Assembly: GCF_003669035.1 (NCBI RefSeq)
Contig: NZ_CP033070.1
Location: 1,860,001-1,924,000, forward strand
Source: Chryseobacterium sp. 3008163
Lineage (GTDB): Bacteria > Bacteroidota > Bacteroidia > Flavobacteriales > Weeksellaceae
DNA length: 64,000 nucleotides
Reading direction: 5' to 3'
Shown: positions 19,420-27,848 of the stretch, piece by piece
Layout of the letters: each line of letters starts with the position of its first letter
How positions within the stretch are numbered: the first letter of the stretch is position 1
Made by a program: the position numbers and the translations under genes
The notes under the pieces: model-generated
The model's database searches: none
Told to the model about the DNA's origin: nothing
Seen by the model: only the letters and a program-made list of their open reading frames with translations

Positions 19420-20358
19420 CTACAAAATATTTTTTATGATATAATTTAATTGTTCGTATTCCATTAAAAAGGCGTCGTGCCCATGAATTGATTTGATCTC
19501 GTGATAGAAGACATCCTCTTTTTCAGTTTTCAGCTTTTTAAAACACATTCGGATTTCAGAAGCCGGGAAAAATAAGTCGGTATCTACAGAGATCATGTGC
19601 ATTCGTGCTTTGATTTTACCTAAATCTTTATCGTTTGCATTAATGTTCATGAGTAAATGATTCATCAATTGATAAGATTTTAAACTAAATCTTTCGGCAA
19701 GAGATTTACCGTGATAATTCAACCAGTCTTCAGATTCTAACTTTCGTTTTTCCTGATTAAATTTATTTTGAAATCTTTCATTTAAAGATTGAGGTGTTCT
19801 GTAACACAACATCGCATGAATTCTGGCTTTCTGAAGTGGCTCATCATTTCCGTTTAATAAAAATTGCTGAACCAGACATTGAGCGTGCAACCAATCATGA
19901 GTTTTAGAATCGCAGGCAATAGGAATAAAAATTTCTGCCAGATTTGGCTTTTTAGCAAGCATTTCCCAACCGATTCCACCTCCGAGCGAACCTCCGATAA
20001 TGGCGTATACGTTTTTAATATTTAAAGTCTCAAGACCTTGCAGAAATATATTAGCAATGTCTGAAGGGGTGAAATCTGAATATTCATCAATAAAAAAATC
20101 ATCATATCCGTTTCCGGGGATATTGAAACAGAGAACTGTATATTTATTTGTATCAATAACCTGATTTTCACCAATCAACTGCTTCCACCAACCTTTTTCT
20201 CCGGATACATTTGAGTTTCCGGTTAAAGCATGATTGATCAAAATAATGGGTGCAGAAAACAAGTCTTTCCCAAAAAGCTGATAGCTTAATGAGATATGAT
20301 ATTCCTTTTGGGAATTGGTTTGATACAAAAAATTAATATGTTGCAGTTCTGTTTTCAA
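19420..20358 (-). CDS. metX: Homoserine O-acetyltransferase-like alpha/beta hydrolase
   Basis: About 312 residues from the chosen TTG at 20358. Acylates homoserine, the first committed step to methionine. The MetX fold shows in INHALTGNSNVSG, the nucleophile elbow IIGGSLGGGIGWEML (Ser near 121), and the C-terminal HGHDAFL His. The frame is open upstream to 20481, but that stretch is the SAM riboswitch, so a start there is not credible. TTG AAA ACA GAA at 20358 follows the riboswitch by 63 nt and lacks any Shine-Dalgarno. It is the first gene of the metX-hom-metZ group. Confidence 0.9.
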   Translation of the reverse strand: MKTELQHINFLYQTNSQKEYHISLSYQLFGKDLFSAPIILINHALTGNSNVSGEKGWWKQLIGENQVIDTNKYTVLCFNIPGNGYDDFFIDEYSDFTPSDIANIFLQGLETLNIKNVYAIIGGSLGGGIGWEMLAKKPNLAEIFIPIACDSKTHDWLHAQCLVQQFLLNGNDEPLQKARIHAMLCYRTPQSLNERFQNKFNQEKRKLESEDWLNYHGKSLAERFSLKSYQLMNHLLMNINANDKDLGKIKARMHMISVDTDLFFPASEIRMCFKKLKTEKEDVFYHEIKSIHGHDAFLMEYEQLNYIIKNIL

Positions 20359-20421
20359 TTTTATATTATTTAAAATAAATTTGAAAATGCCATGAGAAAT
20401 GGCTGAAAAGAACTTCAGTAA

Positions 20422-20530
20422 GTTATCTGTCCAAAATAAAATTTTATTTGGTAGAACGTAGCACCTTCTTCGCTTGCGCAAAGGGTTGCTAAGGTTTCAC
20501 AGGGTCTATCCCTCAACCTTTCTTGATAAC
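20422..20530 (-). promoter_or_regulatory. SAM-I (S-box) riboswitch upstream of metX
   Basis: Read on the minus strand: GTTATCAAGAAAGGTTGAGG, GGATAGACCC, TGTGAAACCTTAGCAACC, a P3 stem CTTTGC-GCAA-GCGAAG, AAGGTGCTACGTTCTACC, an AT-rich P4 stem, and ACAGATAAC. The ends GTTATC and GATAAC close P1. These are the core S-box elements. It should bind S-adenosylmethionine and turn the operon down. No clear terminator stem is visible after it, so control may be by blocking translation start. Confidence 0.95.
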
Positions 20531-20559
20531 ATTTTCAATATGTAAATGAACGAATGGTG

Positions 20560-20567
20560 CAAAGATA
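20560..20567 (-). promoter_or_regulatory. -7 box of the SAM-riboswitch operon (TATCTTTG)
   Basis: TATCTTTG on the minus strand matches TAnnTTTG exactly and lies 30 nt before the riboswitch. The -33 region is AT-rich without a clear TTG. A start near 20553 would give a leader of about 195 nt. Confidence 0.6.
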
Positions 20568-20669
20568 ATACATTTCTCTTAAAAAAATAAATAAATTTTA
20601 TTTATCGTTAAAAATCCCTTCATTAAAAGCATTTCAGAAGGATGTTAAGAATTATTAAGCTTAAAAAAA

Positions 20670-20700
20670 TTGGTTTTTTTTGTCAAAAAATCTACCTTAG
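20670..20700 (+). promoter_or_regulatory. Putative promoter of the GH63 gene
   Basis: TTGG at 20670 is followed by 20 nt and then TACCTTAG at 20693-20700, one mismatch from TAnnTTTG. The GH63 ATG is only 20 nt downstream, so the leader would be very short. Confidence 0.45.
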
Positions 20701-20719
20701 CAATGAAAAATGATGTTAT

Positions 20720-23332
20720 ATGAGTGTTGAGAAGCAAAGACTAAAGGATAAAAACTGGTTGAATTGGGGACCTTACGTAAGCAACAGACAGTGGGGAAAT
20801 GTACGCGAAGACTACAGCCCAAACGGTGATGCGTGGCGCTTTGCCAATCACAACAATGCCGAAAGTTATGCTTATCGCTGGGGCGAAGAGGGTATTGCCG
20901 GAATCTCAGATACCAAACAGCTTTTTTGTTTTGCGCTCTCATTTTGGAATAAGAATGACGAAAGAATAAAAGAACGATTTTTCGGACTGAGCAATCCTCA
21001 GGGAAATCATGGTGAAGACATCAAAGAAATTTTCTACTATTTAGATAACACACCCACTCATAGCTATATGAAAATGGTGTACAAATATCCCATCAATAAA
21101 TTTCCTTACGAAGATTTAGTCGCTGAAAACGGAAGACGAAGCAAGAATGAACCCGAGTATGAAATCATAGACACCGGAATCTTCGATAAGGATGAATACT
21201 TTGATATTTTTATTGAATATTGCAAAGGGAATATTGATGACATTCTGGTACGAGTTACGGTTTGTAATCGAAGTAATCAAGATGCACCGATTGTCGTTTT
21301 ACCGACTGCGTGGTACAGAAACAACTGGAAATGGGGTTATAATGAATATCAAGGACAGCTGGAAGATTCTCATGAAGGATGCATCAACATCAATCACGAC
21401 AGCATTACTTTAAAAAAGTTTTATTCTAAAAACAGAAATGCCCAGCGGGTATTTTGTGATAATGAAACTAATAATTCAAAACTTTACGGAAGTCCGGAAG
21501 TTGAGAATGCCTATTATAAAGACGGAATCAACGATTTTGTAATTCATCAAAAAAACACAATTAATCCTGAAAAGAAGGGCTCCAAAGCATCATTTATTAT
21601 AGAAGAAAACATAAAAGCTGGAGAGTATGAAGTTTTTGAATTCCGGTTGTCTTCAAATGATTTAGATAATCCATTTTATGATTTTGAAAGTATTTTTAAT
21701 GCAAGACTTTCGGAAGCAAATGAATTTTACGAAGAAATTCAGCAGGATGTTCCGAACGAAGACGAAAGAAATGTGCAGCGACAAGCCTTTGCAGGACTTC
21801 TTTGGAATAAACAATTTTACCATTACAATGTAGGAAAGTGGCTGAAGGGTGACCCAAATCACGAAGCTCCGAGAGATTTTAATCATTATGTGAGAAATAC
21901 CGAGTGGGAACATCTTCACAATAAAGACATCATCTCAATGCCCGATAAATGGGAATATCCTTGGTATGCGACTTGGGATTTAGCATTCCACTGTGTACCT
22001 TATGCAATCATTGATGGAGATTTTGCTAAAAACCAACTTCTTCTTTTGACTAAAGAATGGTACATGCATCCAAATGGACAAATGCCCGCTTACGAATGGA
22101 ATTTGAGTGATGTAAATCCGCCCGTTCATGCGTGGTCTTGTTTCAGGGTATTTAAAATAGATGAAAAAGCAAATGGTAAACCCGACCTTTTATTTTTAGA
22201 AAAAGTTTTTCAAAAGCTTCTTCTGAATTTCACATGGTGGGTCAACCGAAAAGATAAAAACGGAAAGAATATTTTTGGCGGTGGATTCTTAGGTCTTGAT
22301 AACATCGGTGCATTTGACCGTAACATGGAATTGAAAGATGGTGAACATCTTGAGCAGGCCGACGGAACGAGCTGGATGGCAATGTACGCGCTGAATATGA
22401 TGCGTATCGCAATGGAATTGGCTCAATACTATCAGGTTTATGAAGATATGGCGATTAAATTCTTTGAACATTATCTGTACATTGCTGAGGCAATGGAAAA
22501 TATGGGAGAAGACAAAGAAGGTCTTTGGAACGAAGAAGATGGTTTCTTTTATGATGTTCTTCAACTTGGAAATGGCGAAAGTGTTACACTAAGATTGAGA
22601 AGTATTGTAGGATTGATTCCATTGTTTGCGGTGGAAATTATTGACCATCATCTTTTGGATAAAATGCCGAATTTTAAAGCCAGAATGGATTGGGTTTTGA
22701 AAAATAAGCCAGAACTCGCCAATCTTGTTTCTCATTGGGACGAAGAAGGCAGCGGCAGAAAACATTTAATGAGCATCCTTCGTAAGACAAGACTTAAAAA
22801 AGTATTGACAAGAATGCTTGACGAAAAAGAATTTCTAAGTTCTTACGGAATCCGCGCGATGTCCAAAGTATATGAAGAAAATCCCTTCGTATTTACTGTT
22901 CATGGCAATAAGAATGTGGTTTATTACACTCCTGCAGAAAGTGACAGCAGAATGTTTGGTGGAAACAGCAACTGGAGAGGTCCTATTTGGTTTCCTATTA
23001 ATTTTTTGATTGTAGAAAGTCTTCAGCGTTTTCATTTTTATTACGGAAACAGCCTGAAAGTTGACTTCCCGACCGGAAGCGGAGAGCAGAAAAATCTTGA
23101 TGAAGTAGCTTCAAATATCAGCAACAGGCTTTGCTCAATTTTCCTAAAAGATGAAAGCGGACAAAGAGCTTTCAATGGAGGAAATTATAAATTTAATTAT
23201 GATCCTAATTTTAAAGACTACATTACATTCTTTGAATATTTCCACGGAGATAATGGTCGCGGTGTAGGAGCATCACATCAAACAGGATGGACGGCTACAG
23301 TTGCAAAGTTGATAAAACCTAGAATGATATAA
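20720..23332 (+). CDS. GH63-type glucosidase
   Basis: 870 residues, no signal peptide. Resembles the glycoside hydrolase family 63 (mannosyl-oligosaccharide glucosidase-like) proteins found as cytoplasmic alpha-glucosidases in bacteria. The N-terminal part is a beta-rich domain opening WLNWGPYVSNRQWGNVREDY. The C-terminal half is the (alpha/alpha)6 barrel, with EWEHLHNKDIISMPDKWEYP, WYATWDLAFHCVPYA, DGTSWMAMYALNMMRIAMEL and the family signature GGNSNWRGPIWFP near residue 751. It may act on glucosyl-glycerate-like or other small alpha-glucosides. Substrate not visible. Its last 70 codons have a diverged second copy at 27375-27593. Confidence 0.85.
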   Translation: MSVEKQRLKDKNWLNWGPYVSNRQWGNVREDYSPNGDAWRFANHNNAESYAYRWGEEGIAGISDTKQLFCFALSFWNKNDERIKERFFGLSNPQGNHGEDIKEIFYYLDNTPTHSYMKMVYKYPINKFPYEDLVAENGRRSKNEPEYEIIDTGIFDKDEYFDIFIEYCKGNIDDILVRVTVCNRSNQDAPIVVLPTAWYRNNWKWGYNEYQGQLEDSHEGCININHDSITLKKFYSKNRNAQRVFCDNETNNSKLYGSPEVENAYYKDGINDFVIHQKNTINPEKKGSKASFIIEENIKAGEYEVFEFRLSSNDLDNPFYDFESIFNARLSEANEFYEEIQQDVPNEDERNVQRQAFAGLLWNKQFYHYNVGKWLKGDPNHEAPRDFNHYVRNTEWEHLHNKDIISMPDKWEYPWYATWDLAFHCVPYAIIDGDFAKNQLLLLTKEWYMHPNGQMPAYEWNLSDVNPPVHAWSCFRVFKIDEKANGKPDLLFLEKVFQKLLLNFTWWVNRKDKNGKNIFGGGFLGLDNIGAFDRNMELKDGEHLEQADGTSWMAMYALNMMRIAMELAQYYQVYEDMAIKFFEHYLYIAEAMENMGEDKEGLWNEEDGFFYDVLQLGNGESVTLRLRSIVGLIPLFAVEIIDHHLLDKMPNFKARMDWVLKNKPELANLVSHWDEEGSGRKHLMSILRKTRLKKVLTRMLDEKEFLSSYGIRAMSKVYEENPFVFTVHGNKNVVYYTPAESDSRMFGGNSNWRGPIWFPINFLIVESLQRFHFYYGNSLKVDFPTGSGEQKNLDEVASNISNRLCSIFLKDESGQRAFNGGNYKFNYDPNFKDYITFFEYFHGDNGRGVGASHQTGWTATVAKLIKPRMI

Positions 23333-23335
23333 TTT

Positions 23336-23366
23336 AAAGCCTCTTTAAAAAAGAGGCTTTTTTTAT
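23336..23366 (+). terminator. Terminator of the GH63 gene
   Basis: AAAGCCTCTTT and AAAGAGGCTTT form an 11-bp stem with a 3-nt loop, followed by TTTTT, starting 4 nt after the GH63 stop. Confidence 0.85.
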
Positions 23367-23569
23367 GTCTCAAACAAAAATAATTATATAATTATTTTAC
23401 TTATAAATTTTTACCATTTAGAAAAAATAATGAATTTAGTTTTTGAAATTCATTATTAAAACCATTCTTTTTTACAAATCACACAAACATAACATATTAT
23501 AAATAAGACTGTTATAGAAACGTCATTATTTATAATATTCTACATTTACACATTAATAAATACACAAAT

Positions 23570-26500
23570 ATGAATACAAAATTATTTTTTGTTTTCCTTC
23601 TATTATCAATAGGAATTCAGGCACAGATTTTAAACATTCCTGATGCGAATTTTAAAGCTAGGCTATTATCTTCTTCTCCGACTAATACAGTTGCTAAAAA
23701 TCTTAGTGGGAATTATTTCAAAATCGACGCAAACGGTGATGGACAAATACAACTAAGTGAAACAGCTCAGGTAAAAGAACTTAACATACAATTTTATGGG
23801 GGCGATATCTCCTACACTACTATTAATTCGATAGATGGAATTAAGAGTTTTTCTGCTTTAAAAAAGTTTACACTACAGATTGGAAATTCTAATCACTATT
23901 CCGGTGCGGTAGATTTATCCAATATGGTGAATCTAGAAAATGTGGACCTCTCTCTAAGTTTCAGTAGTACTTTAAATCATGACATTAACGTTTCCAACTG
24001 TACAGCTTTAAAAACATTAAAAGCCGGGTATAATGGCGCTTCTCCTATTTTGTCTTTTACTGATTGTCCCTTATTAAATGATGTTAAAATAATTGGATAT
24101 CATGATGTTTATGGAACTCCCACTGTTAGTTTGGGAACGCTGAATTTCAATAATTTCGCTTCATTAAAGTCTCTTTACATTGAGAATATCAACTTAAATA
24201 CATTATTGCTTCAAGGCTGTAATGCGTTAGAAACAATAACTCTTAAAGAGTATTTTACAAACACCATTAGTAACCCTATTAACGTTTCCAATTTACCTAG
24301 CTTAAAAACTTTAACACTCAATAAATATAATGTAACGCTAGATTCCCATAATTGTCCCAACCTGATTTCAGTTATTGGTGGAAATATAACGGATCTGAAT
24401 GTACAGGATTGTACCAGCCTAGTAGACCTAAAGGCAAACTCATTTAATAATACATTGAATGTTACCAATTGTATCAATTTAAAAACCATATCAGGAGCAG
24501 CAAACTGCAGTAATATAGACCTGAGTACAAGTAATTTACAAAACTTAGAAACAATATTATTCCTTCCTATTGATTGTATGCAGCAACAATCTACTCTCCT
24601 ATCGTCACTTAATGTACAAAACTGCCCAAAATTAAGAAAAATTACAACCTATGAATTAAAACTAACAGCACTTGATGTTAGTAATCTTCCAAAATTAGAG
24701 AGTTTACAAATTTTACACTGTGACTATAGCCCTTTTTCAGCTTTGACATTAACGCAGATTAATGCTTCCAATTGCCCGCTGCTCAATACTTTTGATATAA
24801 AAGGATCTTATAAAGTACAGTCAATTAATTTACAAAACTGTTCTTCATTATCAAATATTATTTTACATAATGGAAATTCTTATGAAGGGAGATACGCTAT
24901 AAATAATATCAATTTAACAGGCTGTAATAACTTTACAGATCTTGACATAAGGAAATGTAGTTTTTCAACACTGAATTTACCCAATCTACCTAATTTAAAA
25001 ACGATTGACTGTAGCAATAATTTTCTAACTAATCTGGATTTTTCGAATTTACAATCTTTAGAAACTATTATATGTGGTAAAAACAACCTTGCAACACTTG
25101 TAGTTCATGATCTTCTCAATTTAATAAACTTTGATTACAGTGATGGATATTTGACCTCAATAGACTTCCAAAATTTACCAAAATTAAAGAATCTTATTTT
25201 TAATAATAATCAGTTAACAAATCTAGTACTAAACAATTTGCCTTTAATTGAAAAATTAGAATGTAAAAATAATCATTTAGTAAATTTAGCTCTACAGAAC
25301 CTGCCTATTAAATATTTAGATTGCAGTAATAACCAACTTGTAAATTTAAATTTACAAAACTTACCTATTAAATACTTAGACTGTAGTAGTAATCAATTGG
25401 TAAACTTAGTAGTAAGTAATTTAAATGATTTAGAATCTTTAATGTGTGCTCACAATCAAATATCTTTATTAAATCTCACCAATAATTTAAATTTAGGTTA
25501 TTTAGATTGTAGCTATAACCAACTAACTTCTTTGGATGCAGAAGTGCTGAAAATCCTTCCTACATCTACGTATAATGTTGGGGTCTTAAATTGTAGCCAT
25601 AACCAACTGCATACTCTAAATATTGCAGGAATTCATATGTATAGTATAGATTTTTCATATAATAATCTTACTTCTGTTAATCTGGATAATATAAGTTCAG
25701 ATTTCAGCTTTAACTGCTCTAATAATCAATTAACCACATTGGATTTGAGTACCTATTATTATGATCCTAATTATTATTCTCCAACATTAGAATTTTTTGA
25801 CTGTAGTAATAATGCACTTACCACAATGTTTTTGAAAAATGGCATCAACGAATTCGGAACGTACCCTGCAAATCTTTCTAACAACCCTAATCTTGAATAT
25901 ATTTGCTGTGATGATACAGAAATGAACAAGGTTAAGTCATTGATTAGCCAATATGGTTATAATAATTGTACTGTAAATACGTATTGTTCATTAAATCCTG
26001 GCGGGAATTACAACACCATCACAGGAATCGTAAGATTTGATGAAAATAATAACGGTTGCGATATCAACGATGAAGTTTTTGAACATATGAAAGTAAAAAT
26101 AGATGATGGTGTCACAACAGGAGAAACTTTTGTAAAAAGTAACGGAAAATATGATTTCTATACTCTGACAGGAGATTTTACCATAACCGCAGAGCCTGAA
26201 AATACTTCATTATTTACTGTGACACCTTCTACCTTCACAACAAATTTTGTTGATAGCAATAATAACACTTTGACCCAAAATCTTTGTGTTACCAAAAACG
26301 GAAGTATAAAAGATCTGGAAGTGGTTTTTGCTCCTGTAACGGATGCAAGACCTGGTTTTGACGCTGTTTATAAAATCATTTGGCGAAATAAAGGAAATAC
26401 TACTCTTTCAGGAAATGCAACGCTTAGCTTTGACCCTTCAAAAATGAGCTTTGTTTCTTCTGTACTGCCTTCTTCCGTTACAGGAAATCTTGTTACGTTT

Positions 26501-27343
26501 AATTTCACAAATTTAAAACCTTATCAGAATACATCTTCGGAGATTACTTTTACCATAAATACTCCTACAAATCCAACTAATCCTGTGAATAATGGCGATA
26601 TTCTAAATTTTACAGCAGGCATAAATCCTGTTTTAGGAGATATTAATCCTGATGATAATCAGTTTGTTTATCAGCAGACCGTGGTGGGTTCTTATGATCC
26701 CAATGACATTACTTGCCTTGAGGGAAATCTTATTCCACTATCAATGGTTGGGAAGTATCTTCATTACATTGTAAATTTTGAAAATACAGGAACTGCACCT
26801 GCAACGAATATTGTTGTGGAAATGAATATCAATTCTGATGATTTTGATATTTCTTCCCTGCAATTACAAAATACTTCGCACTCGTCATACACAAAAATTA
26901 CAGGTAACAAAGTAGAGTTTATGATGAAGGATATTAATCTTGCGGCTTCCGCTCATGGAAATATCATGTCGAAAATTAAATCTAAAAATAATCTTATTTC
27001 CGGAGACAGTGTCATGAATCAGGCGAATATTTATTTTGATTATAATTATCCGATTGCAACTAACGAAGCCATAGCCAACATTGGAAATAATTCTACATTG
27101 GCTGTGACAGATGTAGCTAAAGACAAAGTTGTTTCTATTTATCCCAATCCTACAAAAGGAGACATAAACATTGATTCTGAATCCAAAATAAAATCTGTCG
27201 AAATCTATGATGCGCAGGGAAGAATTATTCAAAAACAAATGGGAATCAATTCAAAAAGCGTCAAAATTACTATCAAAAATAACAACTCAGGAGCTTATCT
27301 TTTTAGAATAAATACAGAAAAAGAAACTTTCACAAAAAAATAA
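23570..27343 (+). CDS. Very large secreted leucine-rich-repeat protein with T9SS sorting domain
   Basis: 1257 residues. Signal peptide MNTKLFFVFLLLSIGIQAQ, then NIPDANFKARLL and an EF-hand-like KIDANGDGQIQLSE, the usual opening of flavobacterial LRR proteins. About residues 70-820 are LRRs, first irregular and Cys/Asn-rich (NVSNCTALKTLKAG), later regular 20-23-residue units of the type LDCSNNQLVNLNLQNLP. After that comes GIVRFDENNNGCD, then a beta-sandwich repeat resembling the DUF11/DUF7619 region (GSYDPNDITC, IVNFENTGTAPATNI, NQANIYFDYNYPI), and a C-terminal type A sorting domain (SIYPNPTKGDINI ... GAYLFRI). Probably an adhesin or binding protein at the cell surface. It lies between an intact GH63 gene and a GH63 relic, which suggests it was acquired. 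Confidence 0.9.
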   Translation: MNTKLFFVFLLLSIGIQAQILNIPDANFKARLLSSSPTNTVAKNLSGNYFKIDANGDGQIQLSETAQVKELNIQFYGGDISYTTINSIDGIKSFSALKKFTLQIGNSNHYSGAVDLSNMVNLENVDLSLSFSSTLNHDINVSNCTALKTLKAGYNGASPILSFTDCPLLNDVKIIGYHDVYGTPTVSLGTLNFNNFASLKSLYIENINLNTLLLQGCNALETITLKEYFTNTISNPINVSNLPSLKTLTLNKYNVTLDSHNCPNLISVIGGNITDLNVQDCTSLVDLKANSFNNTLNVTNCINLKTISGAANCSNIDLSTSNLQNLETILFLPIDCMQQQSTLLSSLNVQNCPKLRKITTYELKLTALDVSNLPKLESLQILHCDYSPFSALTLTQINASNCPLLNTFDIKGSYKVQSINLQNCSSLSNIILHNGNSYEGRYAINNINLTGCNNFTDLDIRKCSFSTLNLPNLPNLKTIDCSNNFLTNLDFSNLQSLETIICGKNNLATLVVHDLLNLINFDYSDGYLTSIDFQNLPKLKNLIFNNNQLTNLVLNNLPLIEKLECKNNHLVNLALQNLPIKYLDCSNNQLVNLNLQNLPIKYLDCSSNQLVNLVVSNLNDLESLMCAHNQISLLNLTNNLNLGYLDCSYNQLTSLDAEVLKILPTSTYNVGVLNCSHNQLHTLNIAGIHMYSIDFSYNNLTSVNLDNISSDFSFNCSNNQLTTLDLSTYYYDPNYYSPTLEFFDCSNNALTTMFLKNGINEFGTYPANLSNNPNLEYICCDDTEMNKVKSLISQYGYNNCTVNTYCSLNPGGNYNTITGIVRFDENNNGCDINDEVFEHMKVKIDDGVTTGETFVKSNGKYDFYTLTGDFTITAEPENTSLFTVTPSTFTTNFVDSNNNTLTQNLCVTKNGSIKDLEVVFAPVTDARPGFDAVYKIIWRNKGNTTLSGNATLSFDPSKMSFVSSVLPSSVTGNLVTFNFTNLKPYQNTSSEITFTINTPTNPTNPVNNGDILNFTAGINPVLGDINPDDNQFVYQQTVVGSYDPNDITCLEGNLIPLSMVGKYLHYIVNFENTGTAPATNIVVEMNINSDDFDISSLQLQNTSHSSYTKITGNKVEFMMKDINLAASAHGNIMSKIKSKNNLISGDSVMNQANIYFDYNYPIATNEAIANIGNNSTLAVTDVAKDKVVSIYPNPTKGDINIDSESKIKSVEIYDAQGRIIQKQMGINSKSVKITIKNNNSGAYLFRINTEKETFTKK

Positions 27344-27374
27344 TCAAAAATTAATTTTTAACCAAATAATTATT

Positions 27375-27593
27375 AAAATTAGCAACACACTTTGTTCCAT
27401 ATTCTTAAAAGACGAAAGCAGACAAAGAGCTTTCAATGGCAGAAATTATAAATTTAATTATGATCCAAACTTTAAAGATTACATTACTTTCTTTGAATAT
27501 TTTCACGAAGATAACGGTCGTGGAGTAGGTGCTTCTCATCAAACAGGATGGACGGCAACTGTGGCAAAATTAATGAAGCCCAGATTGGCGTAA
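27375..27593 (+). pseudogene. Relic of the 3' end of a second GH63 glucosidase gene
   Basis: From AGC AAC at 27381 to TAA at 27591-27593 there are 70 open codons with no start. They translate to a sequence that differs from the last 70 residues of the GH63 protein at only seven positions by my alignment. Many third bases differ, and three of the changes are Gly to Arg or Glu by single G-to-A changes. Homology begins abruptly about 30 nt after the LRR stop codon. It keeps its own terminator at 27617-27646. It cannot make a protein as it stands. Confidence 0.9.
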
Positions 27594-27616
27594 TCACTCT
27601 GAAAAGAAAAAAAACG

Positions 27617-27647
27617 AACCGAAATTTCTAAAATTTCGGTTTTTTTA
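27617..27647 (+). terminator. Terminator following the GH63 relic
   Basis: AACCGAAATTT and AAATTTCGGTT form an 11-bp stem with loop CTA, then TTTTTT. It may now end the LRR gene's transcript, since the LRR gene has no hairpin of its own before the relic. Confidence 0.85.
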
Positions 27648-27848
27648 TTGTGAATATTTTTCGATTTATTAATTGAAAACAAAATTTAAAGTGAAAAAAA
27701 AACTAAAAACTTAACAAGATTAAGCAAAATATAACATAAACAATAACAAGCGCCAAAATACATAAATTTGATAAAATTTATGTATTTATAATAAATAAAA
27801 TACATCAATTTCACTACATTAGCATCACAAATAACAAATAAATTAATA

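Noticed and set aside
20358..20481. N-terminal extension of metX by 41 residues from TTG 20481
   Set aside because: The stretch is the 3' half of the SAM riboswitch and the encoded residues (RKRRRCYVLPNK) do not look like a protein start.
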